DNA from: Clostridiaceae bacterium
GTDB lineage: Bacteria; Bacillota; Clostridia; Oscillospirales; Acutalibacteraceae
NCBI GenBank assembly: GCA_021769555.1
Contig: JAETSR010000004.1
Span: 1-64,000, forward strand
Direction: 5' to 3'
DNA length: 64,000 nucleotides
The position numbers were made by a program, and so were the translations under genes. The first letter of the stretch is position 1. Each line of letters begins with the position of its first letter. The notes beneath the pieces are model-generated. The model saw only the letters and a program-made list of their open reading frames with translations, did not search any database and was not told where the DNA came from. This document shows, in pieces, positions 9,703-18,508 of the stretch.

Positions 9703-11520
9703 ATGAACACCGCAAGTCCCCGTATAACTCTACGGCAGCTGATATCCGTATTCCTGTGCTGCCTGCTGGTTACAGGCTGCCTGGGCCTTACCGCTGCTGC
9801 TGACGACACCCCCGCTCAGCCGGAAGCAGAGCCGGAGGCCGCAGAAAATTTAGAGGACCCTCAGCCGGATATGTACGCTGAAAACGAGCCGGGTCCGGAC
9901 GGCACTGATGAGCCCCCGGAGTGCGGCAATATTTCTGTGACCTTTGATTTCGGCGATTTCGGCTCGGAAATACAGTCTTTGATTCCCGGGGAGAAGCCCG
10001 GGAGCGTACCGGATTTTCCTGAAGAGCACGCCTGGCAGGGCTATATTGTCACCGGCTGGCTGGATGAGGCCGGTGAGCCGGCGGACCCTGCGGAGACGGC
10101 TGTTTCTGCCGATACGGTATATACCGCCTGCCTTGAGCGGAGCGTGGACGCGCTGCTGAATACGGACGAGCATAAGGCTTACATCAACGGGTGCTCCCCG
10201 GAGATTTTTAATCCCAACGGCAGCCTGACCCGGGCGGAGGCGGCTGTGCTGTTCAGCAACCTTCTTCGCATAAAGGACTTTGAGCACAGCGCAGGCTTTA
10301 AGGATGTGAAACCCACCGACTGGTTTGCGGACGCCGTTGGGCGGGTGAACGCGCTGGGCATTGCTACCGGTTCCGAGGAGAGCGGGTTCAGGCCCCAGGC
10401 GAAGATAACCCGGGCGGAGTTCGTGCGCATGGCCGCGTCGTGCGATAAGCTGGAAGAAGGGGAATGTCCCTTTACCGATGTGACTGAAAAGAACTGGGCA
10501 AGGCCGTATATAGTGTCCGCATACGTTAAGGGCTGGATACAGGGCGGCGCGGACGGCATGTTCCACCCCGGCGACAATATCTCCAGAGCCCAGGCTGTTA
10601 CAATACTCAACAGCATGCTGGGCCGTGAGCCTGACGGGAACATTGAGGGGCTTAAAGGAACCAGGGAGTTCTGCGACGTTTTTCCAGGGCACTGGGCCTA
10701 TGGCAATATCATTGAGGCTTCTACCGACCACGAGTTCACCACTGCCGAGGATGGCAGCGGGCTGTGGAAGGAGGAGTGGACGGACTATACCCGCTATGAG
10801 CCCACAAAGAAGCGCGGATGGCTGAGCCTGAACGGAACGAAGTACTATATCGGCCCCGACGGCAAGTGCCTGAGGGGGCTGCAGACCATCGGCGGCGTGA
10901 AATACCGCTTTGACTCCGCTGGGGCCGCGGCTACAGGCTTCTTCAAGGAGGGCGGCTGGACGCGGTACTATAAAAACGGCCTGATAGTTGAGGATATTTC
11001 GAATCTGGGCGTCGTCAAGGGGCCATATTATATAAAGGTCTATAAGCCCGCGAATTATCTGATTATTTTCGCAAAGGACAGCGCGGGAAACTATACGATA
11101 CCTGTTCGCTCCATGCTGGTATCCTGCGGCAATCCCACCCCGACGGGAAACTTCTACACCCCCGACCGCTACCGCTGGCTGGAGATGGTGGGCGGCAGCT
11201 GGGCCCAGTGGTGCACCCAGATAATGGGCAGCTACCTGTTCCATTCGGTGCCGAATGACCTGAGGAATAACTACACCATGTGGTCCGGGGAGTTCAATAA
11301 CCTGGGCACCACCCGCTCCCTCGGCTGCATCCGCCTGACCTGTGAGGACGCAAAGTGGATATACGACAACTGCGCTCTCGGCACCCATGTATACATCTCG
11401 CCCTCCGAGACTTCCGGCCCGCTGAAGAAGCCTGCCGGCCTGAAGATACCCTCCTGGCACACCTGGGACCCGACGGACCCCACGGCAAAGTACCTCTGCA
11501 GGCAGCACGGCTGTCACTGA
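9703..11520 (+). CDS. Secreted SLH-domain L,D-transpeptidase
   Basis: A 605-residue exported wall enzyme. Residues 1-33 are a signal peptide (hydrophobic core with CCLLVTGC). Residues about 35-73 are an acidic, Pro-rich linker, and about 75-145 resemble a Listeria-Bacteroides (InlB B-type) repeat. About 148-340 hold three S-layer homology repeats. About 368-430 contain two Trp/Tyr-Gly cell-wall-binding repeats. About 440-565 form the YkuD L,D-transpeptidase domain, with His514 and the catalytic Cys542 in S-L-G-C-I-R-L. It probably anchors to secondary wall polymer and makes 3-3 crosslinks in peptidoglycan or attaches proteins. AAGGAG precedes the start. It is monocistronic. Confidence 0.93.
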   Translation: MNTASPRITLRQLISVFLCCLLVTGCLGLTAAADDTPAQPEAEPEAAENLEDPQPDMYAENEPGPDGTDEPPECGNISVTFDFGDFGSEIQSLIPGEKPGSVPDFPEEHAWQGYIVTGWLDEAGEPADPAETAVSADTVYTACLERSVDALLNTDEHKAYINGCSPEIFNPNGSLTRAEAAVLFSNLLRIKDFEHSAGFKDVKPTDWFADAVGRVNALGIATGSEESGFRPQAKITRAEFVRMAASCDKLEEGECPFTDVTEKNWARPYIVSAYVKGWIQGGADGMFHPGDNISRAQAVTILNSMLGREPDGNIEGLKGTREFCDVFPGHWAYGNIIEASTDHEFTTAEDGSGLWKEEWTDYTRYEPTKKRGWLSLNGTKYYIGPDGKCLRGLQTIGGVKYRFDSAGAAATGFFKEGGWTRYYKNGLIVEDISNLGVVKGPYYIKVYKPANYLIIFAKDSAGNYTIPVRSMLVSCGNPTPTGNFYTPDRYRWLEMVGGSWAQWCTQIMGSYLFHSVPNDLRNNYTMWSGEFNNLGTTRSLGCIRLTCEDAKWIYDNCALGTHVYISPSETSGPLKKPAGLKIPSWHTWDPTDPTAKYLCRQHGCH

Positions 11521-11665
11521 ACGAAAATGTGAAAAGACAAAGAGCGGGATAAAAGGAAAATCCGCGCAAATAATATCCCCGTGAAAGCCGCCCGGTCGGG
11601 CCGCTTAGAATGGGAAGCGGACGATAAAAGCGGCTGGCAATTTTTGAGCGAAAGGGTGTTATTAT

Positions 11666-12205
11666 ATGAAAGCAACCGGAATAGTCCGCCGCATCGACGA
11701 CCTCGGCCGGGTCGTTATCCCCAAGGAGATACGCCGTACCCTGAAGATACGCGAGGGGATGCCAATGGAAATATTTACCGACGTGTCGGGAGAGGTGATA
11801 CTCAAGAAGTATTCCCCCGTGGGAGAGATGTCCCAGCTGGCACAGTCATATGCCGAGGCCCTTGTGAACCTGACGGGATTTGGCGCGGCCGTATGCGACA
11901 CCGAGCAGGTGATAGCCGTGGCGGGTCCTGTGAAGAAGGACCTGCTGCATAAGCAGGTGTCTGTGCAGATGGAGGAGCTGGTCCAGGGGAGAAGGAGCTT
12001 TGTCACCAACGGTGAGAGCACGGTGCTCGCGGCCCAGGGCTTCCCCGCGGCGGCGCTCACAGTGTTCCCGGTGGTTTCCTCCGGGGACCCGATGGGGGCG
12101 GTAATGCTTATCAAGGGGGAGAAGAGCCCGCCTAAAATAGGCAGTGAGGCCGTTGAGAGCGCAAAAGCGGCGGCAATGTTCCTCTCAAGGCAGCTTGAGT
12201 CGTAA
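11666..12205 (+). CDS. spoVT: Stage V sporulation protein T (AbrB-family regulator)
   Basis: SpoVT is a DNA-binding regulator of late forespore genes. The first 50 residues form the AbrB swapped-hairpin domain (GIVRRIDDLGRVVIPKEIRR is the diagnostic signature). Residues about 55-178 form the GAF-like domain that distinguishes SpoVT from AbrB. The length of 179 matches Bacillus SpoVT (178). An AAAGGGTG site lies upstream. I could not recognise a convincing sigma-G promoter in the 145 bp before it, which hold only weak GC hairpins. Its presence is the best sequence evidence that the organism forms spores. Confidence 0.95.
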   Translation: MKATGIVRRIDDLGRVVIPKEIRRTLKIREGMPMEIFTDVSGEVILKKYSPVGEMSQLAQSYAEALVNLTGFGAAVCDTEQVIAVAGPVKKDLLHKQVSVQMEELVQGRRSFVTNGESTVLAAQGFPAAALTVFPVVSSGDPMGAVMLIKGEKSPPKIGSEAVESAKAAAMFLSRQLES

Positions 12206-12233
12206 AAACCTGTGCAAAACTTTGAAAAAAGCC

Positions 12234-12262
12234 TTGATTTTCCCGGAATTGGGTGCTATAAT
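12234..12262 (+). promoter_or_regulatory. Sigma-A promoter of the rimP-nusA-infB operon
   Basis: TTGATT (12234-12239), a 17-bp spacer and a perfect TATAAT (12257-12262) with an extended -10 TG (TGCTATAAT). Transcription should start near 12269, giving a leader of about 70 nt before rimP. Confidence 0.88.
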
Positions 12263-12284
12263 CATTGTATAGTGTAGGTAGAGT

Positions 12285-12310
12285 GAGAGAGTGGGGCGAC
12301 CCGCTCTTTC
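12285..12310 (+). promoter_or_regulatory. rimP leader hairpin with GCGA tetraloop
   Basis: An 11-bp stem (12285-12295 with 12300-12310, one T-G and one G-T wobble) is capped by GCGA, a GNRA loop. It is followed by a broken T-rich tract. It sits between the promoter and rimP, so it could act as a leaky terminator/attenuator or a protein-binding site for operon autoregulation. The structure is direct, the role is inference. Confidence 0.6.
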
Positions 12311-12338
12311 GTTTGTTATATCGGAAAGGCGGTCGGAT

Positions 12339-12824
12339 ATGAGCGGTAAGCTTGGAGTGGCGGGGCGGGTGCACGAGCTCTGCCTTCCCATAGCCCGGGA
12401 GCTGGGGCTGAGGGTCTGGGACGTGCAGTATCAGAAGGAGGGCGCGGAGTGGGTGCTCCGCATATATATCGACAAGGAGGGCGGCGTGGGCATAGACGAC
12501 TGTGTGAGCATGAGCCGCGCCATCGACCCTGTGCTGGATGAGGCCGACCCGGTGCCACAGGAGTATGTGCTGGAGGTGTCCTCTCCGGGGCTCAACCGGA
12601 AGCTCACAAGGCCAGAGCATTTCGAGGCCTATATGGGGGAGCCTGTGAGGGCCAGGCTCATACGCCCCCTTGAGGACGGCGCAAAGGAGCTTGAGGGGCT
12701 GCTCATAGGCTATGAGGACGGCAGGCTGGAGCTGCAGATGGACGAGGAGACCGGCGTGACCATTGAGAAAAAGGAGCTTGCCTGGGTGTGCGCGCTGGAC
12801 GATATTGATATAATAGAAGAATAG
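12339..12824 (+). CDS. rimP: Ribosome maturation factor RimP
   Basis: RimP is needed for assembly of the 30S subunit. The 161 residues show the two expected domains: an N-terminal alpha/beta part ending in the conserved VSSPGLNRKL motif (about 88-97) and a C-terminal SH3-like barrel (about 100-161). ATG at 12339 is chosen over an upstream in-frame start inside the leader hairpin because AAAGGCGG precedes it and homologues begin near this point. First gene of the nusA-infB operon, directly behind a strong promoter and a structured leader. Confidence 0.94.
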   Translation: MSGKLGVAGRVHELCLPIARELGLRVWDVQYQKEGAEWVLRIYIDKEGGVGIDDCVSMSRAIDPVLDEADPVPQEYVLEVSSPGLNRKLTRPEHFEAYMGEPVRARLIRPLEDGAKELEGLLIGYEDGRLELQMDEETGVTIEKKELAWVCALDDIDIIEE

Positions 12825-12897
12825 CATAATAATATATTATTGAGATTGATTTTAACAAACTAAGCACGGAAGAAACTGTAAGGAGTGATTTCAAAAA

Positions 12898-13983
12898 ATG
12901 GTACGCAAGAAGAAGGCCGCCGAGCCCCAGGGAAATGAGGAGCTGTTTCTGGCGCTGAGCCTGCTGGAGAAGGAAAAGGGAATCCCCATGGACTTCATGC
13001 TGGATAAGATAAAGAAGGCCATCGGCACAGCCTGCAAAAACACCTATAATAACGAGGACGTGGATATGAAGGTGGACCCTGACACGGGGCGCTTTGAGGT
13101 ATATCTGCTGAAGAATGTGGCCGAGGAAATAGAGGACCCTGACAAGGAGATGACTTTGGAGGAGGCCAGGAAGATATCCCCCATGGCCGCGGTGGGCGGC
13201 ACTGTGGGCATAAAGCTTGACACCAAGCAGTTCGGCCGGGTGGCGGCGCAGACGGCAAGGAATATAATCCGGCAGGGAATCCGCGACAGCGAGCGGGGCC
13301 AGATGATGCAGGAGTTCCAGAGCAAGCACCAGGAGCTGGTCAGCGCCCTCATCGAGCGGGTGGACCCCCGGAGCGGGGCCCTGACACTGAGAATAGGCAA
13401 GGCCGAGGCGGTGCTTCCCAAGACCGAGCAGATAGGCGGGGAGAGCGTGCACGAGGGAGACTACATAAAGGTCTATGTAGTCGACGTGCTGGAAGGGCTC
13501 AAGGGGCCGAAGGCCATAATCTCCCGCACCCGCCCGGAGCTTGTAAAGCGCATGTTTGAAACAGAGGTGCCCGAGATATACGACGGCACGGTGGAGATAA
13601 AGGCGGTGGCCAGAGAGGCCGGCTCCCGCACGAAGCTGGCCGTTTTGAGCCATAACCCGGACGTGGACGCGGTGGGCGCGTGCATCGGCACCAGGGGGGC
13701 CAGGGTCAACGAGATAGTTGAGGAGCTGGGCGGCGAGAAGATAGATATTGTTGAGTACAGCGAGGACCCCGGCAAGTTCATAGCGGCGGCTCTCTCACCG
13801 GCAAATGTGCTGTCGGTGGAGCTCTCCGAGGGGGATATGCGGGCCTGCAGGGTCACTGTCCCGGACAGCCAGCTGTCCCTTGCCATAGGCAATAAGGGCC
13901 AGAACGCCAGGCTTGCGGCGAAGCTCACCGGATGGAAGATAGACATAAAGCCCGAGAGCGGCTTTTATGGAGAAGACGAGTAA
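12898..13983 (+). CDS. nusA: Transcription termination/antitermination factor NusA
   Basis: NusA binds RNA polymerase and nascent RNA, controlling pausing, termination and antitermination. The 361 residues give the short Firmicute form: N-terminal polymerase-binding domain (about 15-135), S1 domain (about 145-210) and two KH domains (GACIGTRGARV and LAIGKGQN-type GXXG loops; the second reads AIGNKGQNARLA). There is no C-terminal acidic repeat, as is usual in Firmicutes. AAGGAGTGAT lies about 12 bases upstream, a rather long spacing. Second gene of the operon. Confidence 0.97.
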   Translation: MVRKKKAAEPQGNEELFLALSLLEKEKGIPMDFMLDKIKKAIGTACKNTYNNEDVDMKVDPDTGRFEVYLLKNVAEEIEDPDKEMTLEEARKISPMAAVGGTVGIKLDTKQFGRVAAQTARNIIRQGIRDSERGQMMQEFQSKHQELVSALIERVDPRSGALTLRIGKAEAVLPKTEQIGGESVHEGDYIKVYVVDVLEGLKGPKAIISRTRPELVKRMFETEVPEIYDGTVEIKAVAREAGSRTKLAVLSHNPDVDAVGACIGTRGARVNEIVEELGGEKIDIVEYSEDPGKFIAAALSPANVLSVELSEGDMRACRVTVPDSQLSLAIGNKGQNARLAAKLTGWKIDIKPESGFYGEDE

Positions 13984-14006
13984 AGACGGATAAGGAAGTG
14001 AGCCCC

Positions 14007-14306
14007 ATGCACCAAAAGAAAATCCCCATGCGCATGTGCGCCGGGTGCGGCGAGATGAAGCCAAAAAGAGAGCTTGTGCGCATTGTGAGGGCGCCGGAGA
14101 AGCTGGATGAAAACGGCGAGCCCCTTCCAAGGCCCATAGAGCTGGACTTGACCGGCAAAAAGCCCGGGCGGGGAGCGTACATCTGCCGGGACCCGCAGTG
14201 CCTTATAAAGGCAAGGAAGGCCCGGCGGATAGAGCGGGCGTTCTCCTGCAAAATACCTGACGAGGTGTACGAGCGTCTGGAAGGGGAGATGGCTGAGAAT
14301 GGATAA
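14007..14306 (+). CDS. rnpM: YlxR/RnpM family RNA-binding protein
   Basis: The 99-residue protein has the YlxR signature: [17 protein letters not shown] near the N-terminus and [14 protein letters not shown] in the middle, with two Cys pairs that could bind a metal. In Bacillus the homologue RnpM (YlxR) binds the RNase P RNA and modulates its activity. ATG at 14007 is chosen since homologues start just before the MCAGC segment and AAGGAAGTGAG precedes it. Its last 8 bases overlap the next gene, showing tight coupling. Confidence 0.93.
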   Translation: MHQKKIPMRMCAGCGEMKPKRELVRIVRAPEKLDENGEPLPRPIELDLTGKKPGRGAYICRDPQCLIKARKARRIERAFSCKIPDEVYERLEGEMAENG

Positions 14307-14631
14307 GGTGCTGTCGCTTCTGGGGCTCTGCCGGAAGGCGGGAAGGCTTCAGGCAGGCTTTGACGCATGCAGGGAGGCCGCCAGGGGCAAAAGGGCCGCG
14401 CTGCTCATAGCCGCCGGGGACGTGTCGGAGAAGACCTATAAAAATCTCCGGTATGAGGCCGGGCGGGCAGGGATACAGGCTGTACGGATAAGGGCAGGCA
14501 TGGAGGAACTGAGCCGGGCCTGCGGGATAAGGGCCGGAGTGGCGGCCGTGACTGACGAGGGGTTTGCCGGCGCGCTTTTGAAGGAATACGGGAACGAACC
14601 TGAGAGCTTTAAGCGAGAGAAGGAGGAATAA
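14299..14631 (+). CDS. ylxQ: YlxQ, L7Ae-family ribosomal-protein-like RNA binder
   Basis: A 110-residue member of the L7Ae/L30e/S12e/Gadd45 fold, as found between ylxR and infB in most Firmicutes. The N-terminal [17 protein letters not shown] segment and the middle [16 protein letters not shown] are characteristic. In the family such proteins bind kink-turn RNA, but YlxQ itself is reported to lack some kink-turn contacts, so the target is uncertain. It overlaps ylxR by 8 bp and lies 4 bp before infB. Confidence 0.92.
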   Translation: MDKVLSLLGLCRKAGRLQAGFDACREAARGKRAALLIAAGDVSEKTYKNLRYEAGRAGIQAVRIRAGMEELSRACGIRAGVAAVTDEGFAGALLKEYGNEPESFKREKEE

Positions 14632-14635
14632 GCCT

Positions 14636-17077
14636 ATGATGATAAAGTACAGGGTGCGGGAGGTCGCGAAGGACCTGAACCTCACCAATAAGGACGTAAT
14701 AGACACGCTGGCGAAGTACTTTCCTGAGCCGAAGAAATATATGACGGCTCTGGAGGAGAAGGAGCTGGACATCGTCTTTGAGACCTTTACCCAGGAGAGA
14801 AACCTGGAGAGCCTCAACGAATATTTTGCCCAGAGGGAGCTGGGCCCGGAGAAGGAGGCTGAGCCAAAGCCCGAGGCGAAGCCCCAGGGCGATACAGCGC
14901 AGGAGGCTCCCCAAAGGAAGAAGGCCGAGGCAAAGCCCGCGCCCAATAAGGACAGCGGGAAGAAGCCGGCCCAGACTAAGGGCAGGGAGGCCCCCAAGGC
15001 CCAGCAGGCCCCGGCGGCGGCAAAACCCTCCAGGGAGCAGCAGGCGGGGCAGAAACCCCAGCAGAAGCAGGAGGCCCAGCCTGTAAGGGAGCCCAAGGCC
15101 CCCACCCGCCGGGTGGTGGACACCCGGTCCAGCAATGTGAATATCGACAGGTATAACGAGAAGTATGACCGCCTGGCAGACCAGAAGGTGAGCGCGAGGC
15201 AGGACAACGCCGTTACCAAGCAGAAGTTTACAAACCGGAACCAGCAGAGAAGGGGCCAGCAGAGGCGCGGCAAGCGGGAGACCGAGGCCGAGCGCCTGCG
15301 CCGCATAGCCATGGAGCGCAAGGCGAAGCATATCACCATCGAGGTGCCCGAGGAGATAACCGTCGGAGAGTTTGCACTGAGGCTCAAGGTGGCAGCCCCC
15401 GAGGTGATAAAGAAGCTCATGGGCCTGGGGGTATTTGCCGCCATAAACGATGTGATAGACTTTGACACCGCCGTGCTCATTGCCGACGAGTTCCACGCCA
15501 AGGTGGAAAAAGAGGTGGTCGTCACTATAGAGGAGCGCATTATAGACGACAGCGAGGACGACGAGGCCAACCTTGTGACCCGGGCGCCCGTGGTGGTCGT
15601 CATGGGCCATGTGGACCACGGCAAGACCTCTATACTGGACGTTATACGCCACTCCAACGTCACCGAGGGCGAGGCCGGCGGCATTACCCAGCATATCGGC
15701 GCTTACAGGGTGCGGGTCGGCGACAGGGATATCACCTTCCTCGACACCCCCGGCCACGCGGCGTTTACTACCATGCGCGCAAGAGGCGCCCAGGTCACAG
15801 ACATAGCCGTGCTTGTTGTGGCCGCGGACGACGGAATCATGCCCCAGACCGTTGAGGCCATAAACCACGCCAAGGCCGCCGGGGTCAGCATAATAGTGGC
15901 AATAAACAAGATGGATAAGCTTGGGGCGAACCCTGACAGGGTTAAGGAGCAGCTGACAGAATATGAGCTGGTGCCCGAGGAGTGGGGCGGCGAGACCCCC
16001 TGCATACCGGTCTCTGCCCACACAAAGGAGGGCATAAACGACCTCTTGGAGATGATAACCCTCACGGCCGATATGATGGAGCTGAAGGCCAATCCTGACC
16101 GGGCCGCCAAGGGCACGGTCATAGAGGCGAGGCTGGACAAGGGCATGGGCCCCATTGCCACGGTGCTTGTGCAGAATGGCACGCTCCGGGCTGGGGATAC
16201 TATTGTTGCCGGGGCAACGGTGGGCCGGGTGCGCTCCATGATGGACGATAAGGGGCGCAAGGTCACAGAGGCCGGGCCCTCGGTGCCTGTGGAGATAACC
16301 GGCCTTGGGGACGTGCCCGTGGGCGGCGACATCTTTGACGCCGTGTCCGACGAACGCCTTGCCAGGGAGCTTGTGGAGCAGCGACTGAACGAGCAGAAGG
16401 AGGAGGCCTTCCGGGCCCAGACCAAGGTCACCCTCGACAACCTCTTCGAGCAGATGAAAGAGGGCGAGATGAAGGAGCTGAAGATAATCGTCAAGGCCGA
16501 CGTGCAGGGCTCGGTGGAGGCCGTGCGCCAGTCCCTGGAGAAGCTCTCAAACGAGGAGGTGCGCGTGCACATCATCCACGGGGCCGTAGGCGCTGTGAGC
16601 GAGAGCGACGTCATGCTGGCAAACGCCTCCAACGCCATCATAGTTGGCTTCAACGTGCGCCCGGACCCGGTGGCCGAGGAGAGCGCCAAGCGGGACGGCG
16701 TGGATATGCGGCTATACAGGATAATCTACGACTGCATTGAGGAGATAGAGAGCGCCATGAAAGGCATGCTGGCTCCCAAGTACCGTGAGGTTGCCCTGGG
16801 CCGCGCCGAATGCCGGGAGACCTACAAGATTTCAAACGTGGGCATTGTCATAGGCGGCCACGTCACAAGCGGCAAGATAACCCGCAACGCCCTGGTCCGG
16901 GTGGTCCGGGACGGCATTATAGTCGCCGATGACAAGGTGGCCTCCCTGCGCCGCTTCAAGGACGACGTCAAGGAAGTGGCCGACGGCTACGACTGCGGCA
17001 TCACCCTTGAAAGATTCGCGGACATCAAGCAGGGGGATGTGCTTGAAGCCTACGAGATGGAAGAGTACAGAGATTAA
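14636..17077 (+). CDS. infB: Translation initiation factor IF-2
   Basis: IF-2 is the GTPase that brings initiator fMet-tRNA to the 30S subunit and promotes subunit joining. Of the 813 residues, about 1-55 form the IF2 N-domain. About 75-200 are a low-complexity Pro/Ala/Lys/Gln linker followed by an Arg-rich stretch. The G domain begins near residue 323 (GHVDHGKTS), with DTPGH, NKMDK and VSAHT motifs. Domains II-IV follow, including the fMet-tRNA-binding C2. An AAGGAGGA site precedes ATG-ATG. Its TAA stop is the first codon of a dispersed two-hairpin repeat. Confidence 0.98.
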   Translation: MMIKYRVREVAKDLNLTNKDVIDTLAKYFPEPKKYMTALEEKELDIVFETFTQERNLESLNEYFAQRELGPEKEAEPKPEAKPQGDTAQEAPQRKKAEAKPAPNKDSGKKPAQTKGREAPKAQQAPAAAKPSREQQAGQKPQQKQEAQPVREPKAPTRRVVDTRSSNVNIDRYNEKYDRLADQKVSARQDNAVTKQKFTNRNQQRRGQQRRGKRETEAERLRRIAMERKAKHITIEVPEEITVGEFALRLKVAAPEVIKKLMGLGVFAAINDVIDFDTAVLIADEFHAKVEKEVVVTIEERIIDDSEDDEANLVTRAPVVVVMGHVDHGKTSILDVIRHSNVTEGEAGGITQHIGAYRVRVGDRDITFLDTPGHAAFTTMRARGAQVTDIAVLVVAADDGIMPQTVEAINHAKAAGVSIIVAINKMDKLGANPDRVKEQLTEYELVPEEWGGETPCIPVSAHTKEGINDLLEMITLTADMMELKANPDRAAKGTVIEARLDKGMGPIATVLVQNGTLRAGDTIVAGATVGRVRSMMDDKGRKVTEAGPSVPVEITGLGDVPVGGDIFDAVSDERLARELVEQRLNEQKEEAFRAQTKVTLDNLFEQMKEGEMKELKIIVKADVQGSVEAVRQSLEKLSNEEVRVHIIHGAVGAVSESDVMLANASNAIIVGFNVRPDPVAEESAKRDGVDMRLYRIIYDCIEEIESAMKGMLAPKYREVALGRAECRETYKISNVGIVIGGHVTSGKITRNALVRVVRDGIIVADDKVASLRRFKDDVKEVADGYDCGITLERFADIKQGDVLEAYEMEEYRD

Positions 17078-17156
17078 AAGTTTCGCCCGCCTTTTCAAAG
17101 GCGGCAGAGTTATGCAGAGCATAACTCTTGGTGTGGGGCAGCGTCCCACGGTCTTA
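17075..17156 (+). repeat. Two-hairpin intergenic repeat, copy A (with an extra hairpin)
   Basis: Begins TAAAAGTTTCG, its TAA being the infB stop codon, and ends GGTCTTA just before the rbfA ribosome site. Hairpin 1 is CCGCCTTT/AAAGGCGG and the last hairpin GTGGG/CCCAC. Between them this copy carries an additional hairpin (AGAGTTATGC/GCATAACTCT) not seen in the others. Confidence 0.85.
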
Positions 17157-17171
17157 AAGGAGGGTTAAACC

Positions 17172-17552
17172 ATGCCCACAAACAAGCAAGCCCGCATAGC
17201 CGAGGACATCAGCCGGGAGCTCTCGGCCATCCTTCGCGAGCTAAAGGACCCTCGGGTCACCGGCTGTCTATTGAGCGTAGTGCGGGCGGAGGTCACAAAC
17301 GACCTCTCCTACTGCACGGCCTATGTCAGCACTGTGGAGGGCCTTGAGCGCTCGAAGCAGGCGGCTGAGGGCTTAAAGTCGGCGGCGGGGTATGTGCGCC
17401 GGGAGCTGGGCCGCAGGCTGAAGCTGCGGCACGTGCCCCAGCTGATATTCAAGCCCACGGACTCTATTGAGTACGGGGCCAGCATTTCAAAGATAATAAA
17501 CGGTTTGGATATACCCGAAGCCCCAAAGGAGGATGAAGATGCTGACCTGTAA
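17172..17552 (+). CDS. rbfA: 30S ribosome-binding factor RbfA
   Basis: RbfA is a cold-shock assembly factor that binds the 16S 5' helix during 30S maturation. The 126 residues have the single KH-like fold with the family signatures EISRELSAIL-type N-terminus, ELKDPRV and the C-terminal PQLIFKPTDSIEYG segment. AAAGGAGGG gives a strong start. It is the usual infB neighbour. Here a repeat element fills the infB-rbfA gap, so translation is not coupled to infB. It overlaps nrnA by 14 bp. Confidence 0.95.
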   Translation: MPTNKQARIAEDISRELSAILRELKDPRVTGCLLSVVRAEVTNDLSYCTAYVSTVEGLERSKQAAEGLKSAAGYVRRELGRRLKLRHVPQLIFKPTDSIEYGASISKIINGLDIPEAPKEDEDADL

Positions 17553-18504
17553 GGAGACCGCCGGGCTTATAAGCGGCTGGGACGATATACTGGTGATATG
17601 CCACGAGAACCCGGACGGGGACGCGCTGGGGAGCATGTTCGGGCTGGTGCGGGGGCTGCGCTCTATGGGAAAGAGGGCGGGCTGGTACTGCGCGAGCCCT
17701 CTGCCAAGGAAGTTTGCTTATCTTGAGGAGGGGCTTCCTGAGGAGGAGCTTGCCCCTGCCCATATCCTGACTGTGGATGCAGCCGACAGTAAGCTCCTGG
17801 GGGACGCCTGGGAGAAGTTTGGGAGCGGGATAGAGCTTGCCATAGACCACCACGGCATACACCGGCCATTTGTGGACGCCCGCTGGGTGGACCCGGAGAG
17901 CGCCGCCACCGCCGAGATGGTGTGGCTGCTGCTGGGGGAGCTGGGGACAAAACCCGACATACAGACTCTTGGAAGCCTGTATACCGGAATTGTCACCGAC
18001 ACCGGCTGCTTCCGCTATAGGAATGTGACCCCGCGGACCCTGCGCATTGCCGCGGAGCTGCTGGAGCTGGGGGCCCCGGCGGGGGATATCAATAAGAACA
18101 TTTTTGAGAACAAGAACCTGGCTGCGGTCCGGGCGGAGGTCATGGAGCTGAACACCCTGGAGGTATTCTGCGGCGGCAAGTGCTCGATGATACAGATACC
18201 CCGCTCCATTATAGAGAGCACCGGCGCGGATGAGGGCGATATGGACGGCAGCGTTGGCCGCGCTGCCGCCGAGATAGAGGGCGTGCTGCTGTTTGTCAGC
18301 CTGAAGGAGAAGGATGACGGCAGCATAAAGGCCTCCCTGCGCGCCACGCCGCCCGCAAACGCGGCGCTCATTGCCCAGCGCTTTGGAGGAGGCGGCCATG
18401 TGGGGGCGGCAGGCTGTCCTCTTGACGGAATGGATATGGCCGGAGCCCGGCTCAAAATGATGGAGGCCTGCGAGGAATACTTAAAAGAGATAGGATGTAT
18501 CTGA
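17539..18504 (+). CDS. nrnA: DHH-family nanoRNase / pAp phosphatase
   Basis: NrnA-type enzymes degrade 2-5-nt RNA and dephosphorylate 3'-phosphoadenosine 5'-phosphate. The 321 residues carry the DHH domain metal motifs: CHENPDGDALGS (about 20-31), VDAAD (about 80-84), AIDHHG (about 100-105) and TDTGCFRY. The C-terminal DHHA1 domain has the substrate motif GGGGHVGAAG (about 290-299). The start at 17539 is favoured over an ATG 6 bp earlier because AAAGGAGG then has a 6-base spacing. In the operon it follows rbfA, its usual Firmicute place. Confidence 0.94.
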   Translation: MLTCKETAGLISGWDDILVICHENPDGDALGSMFGLVRGLRSMGKRAGWYCASPLPRKFAYLEEGLPEEELAPAHILTVDAADSKLLGDAWEKFGSGIELAIDHHGIHRPFVDARWVDPESAATAEMVWLLLGELGTKPDIQTLGSLYTGIVTDTGCFRYRNVTPRTLRIAAELLELGAPAGDINKNIFENKNLAAVRAEVMELNTLEVFCGGKCSMIQIPRSIIESTGADEGDMDGSVGRAAAEIEGVLLFVSLKEKDDGSIKASLRATPPANAALIAQRFGGGGHVGAAGCPLDGMDMAGARLKMMEACEEYLKEIGCI

Positions 18505-18508
18505 CTCA

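Noticed and set aside
9850-11517. Long open frame on the minus strand opposite the SLH/L,D-transpeptidase gene
   Set aside because: Shadow frame; the plus-strand protein has a signal peptide and three known domain types.
14203-16021. Two long minus-strand frames opposite infB
   Set aside because: Repetitive low-complexity translation produced by the GC-rich infB linker and G domain; no start signals.
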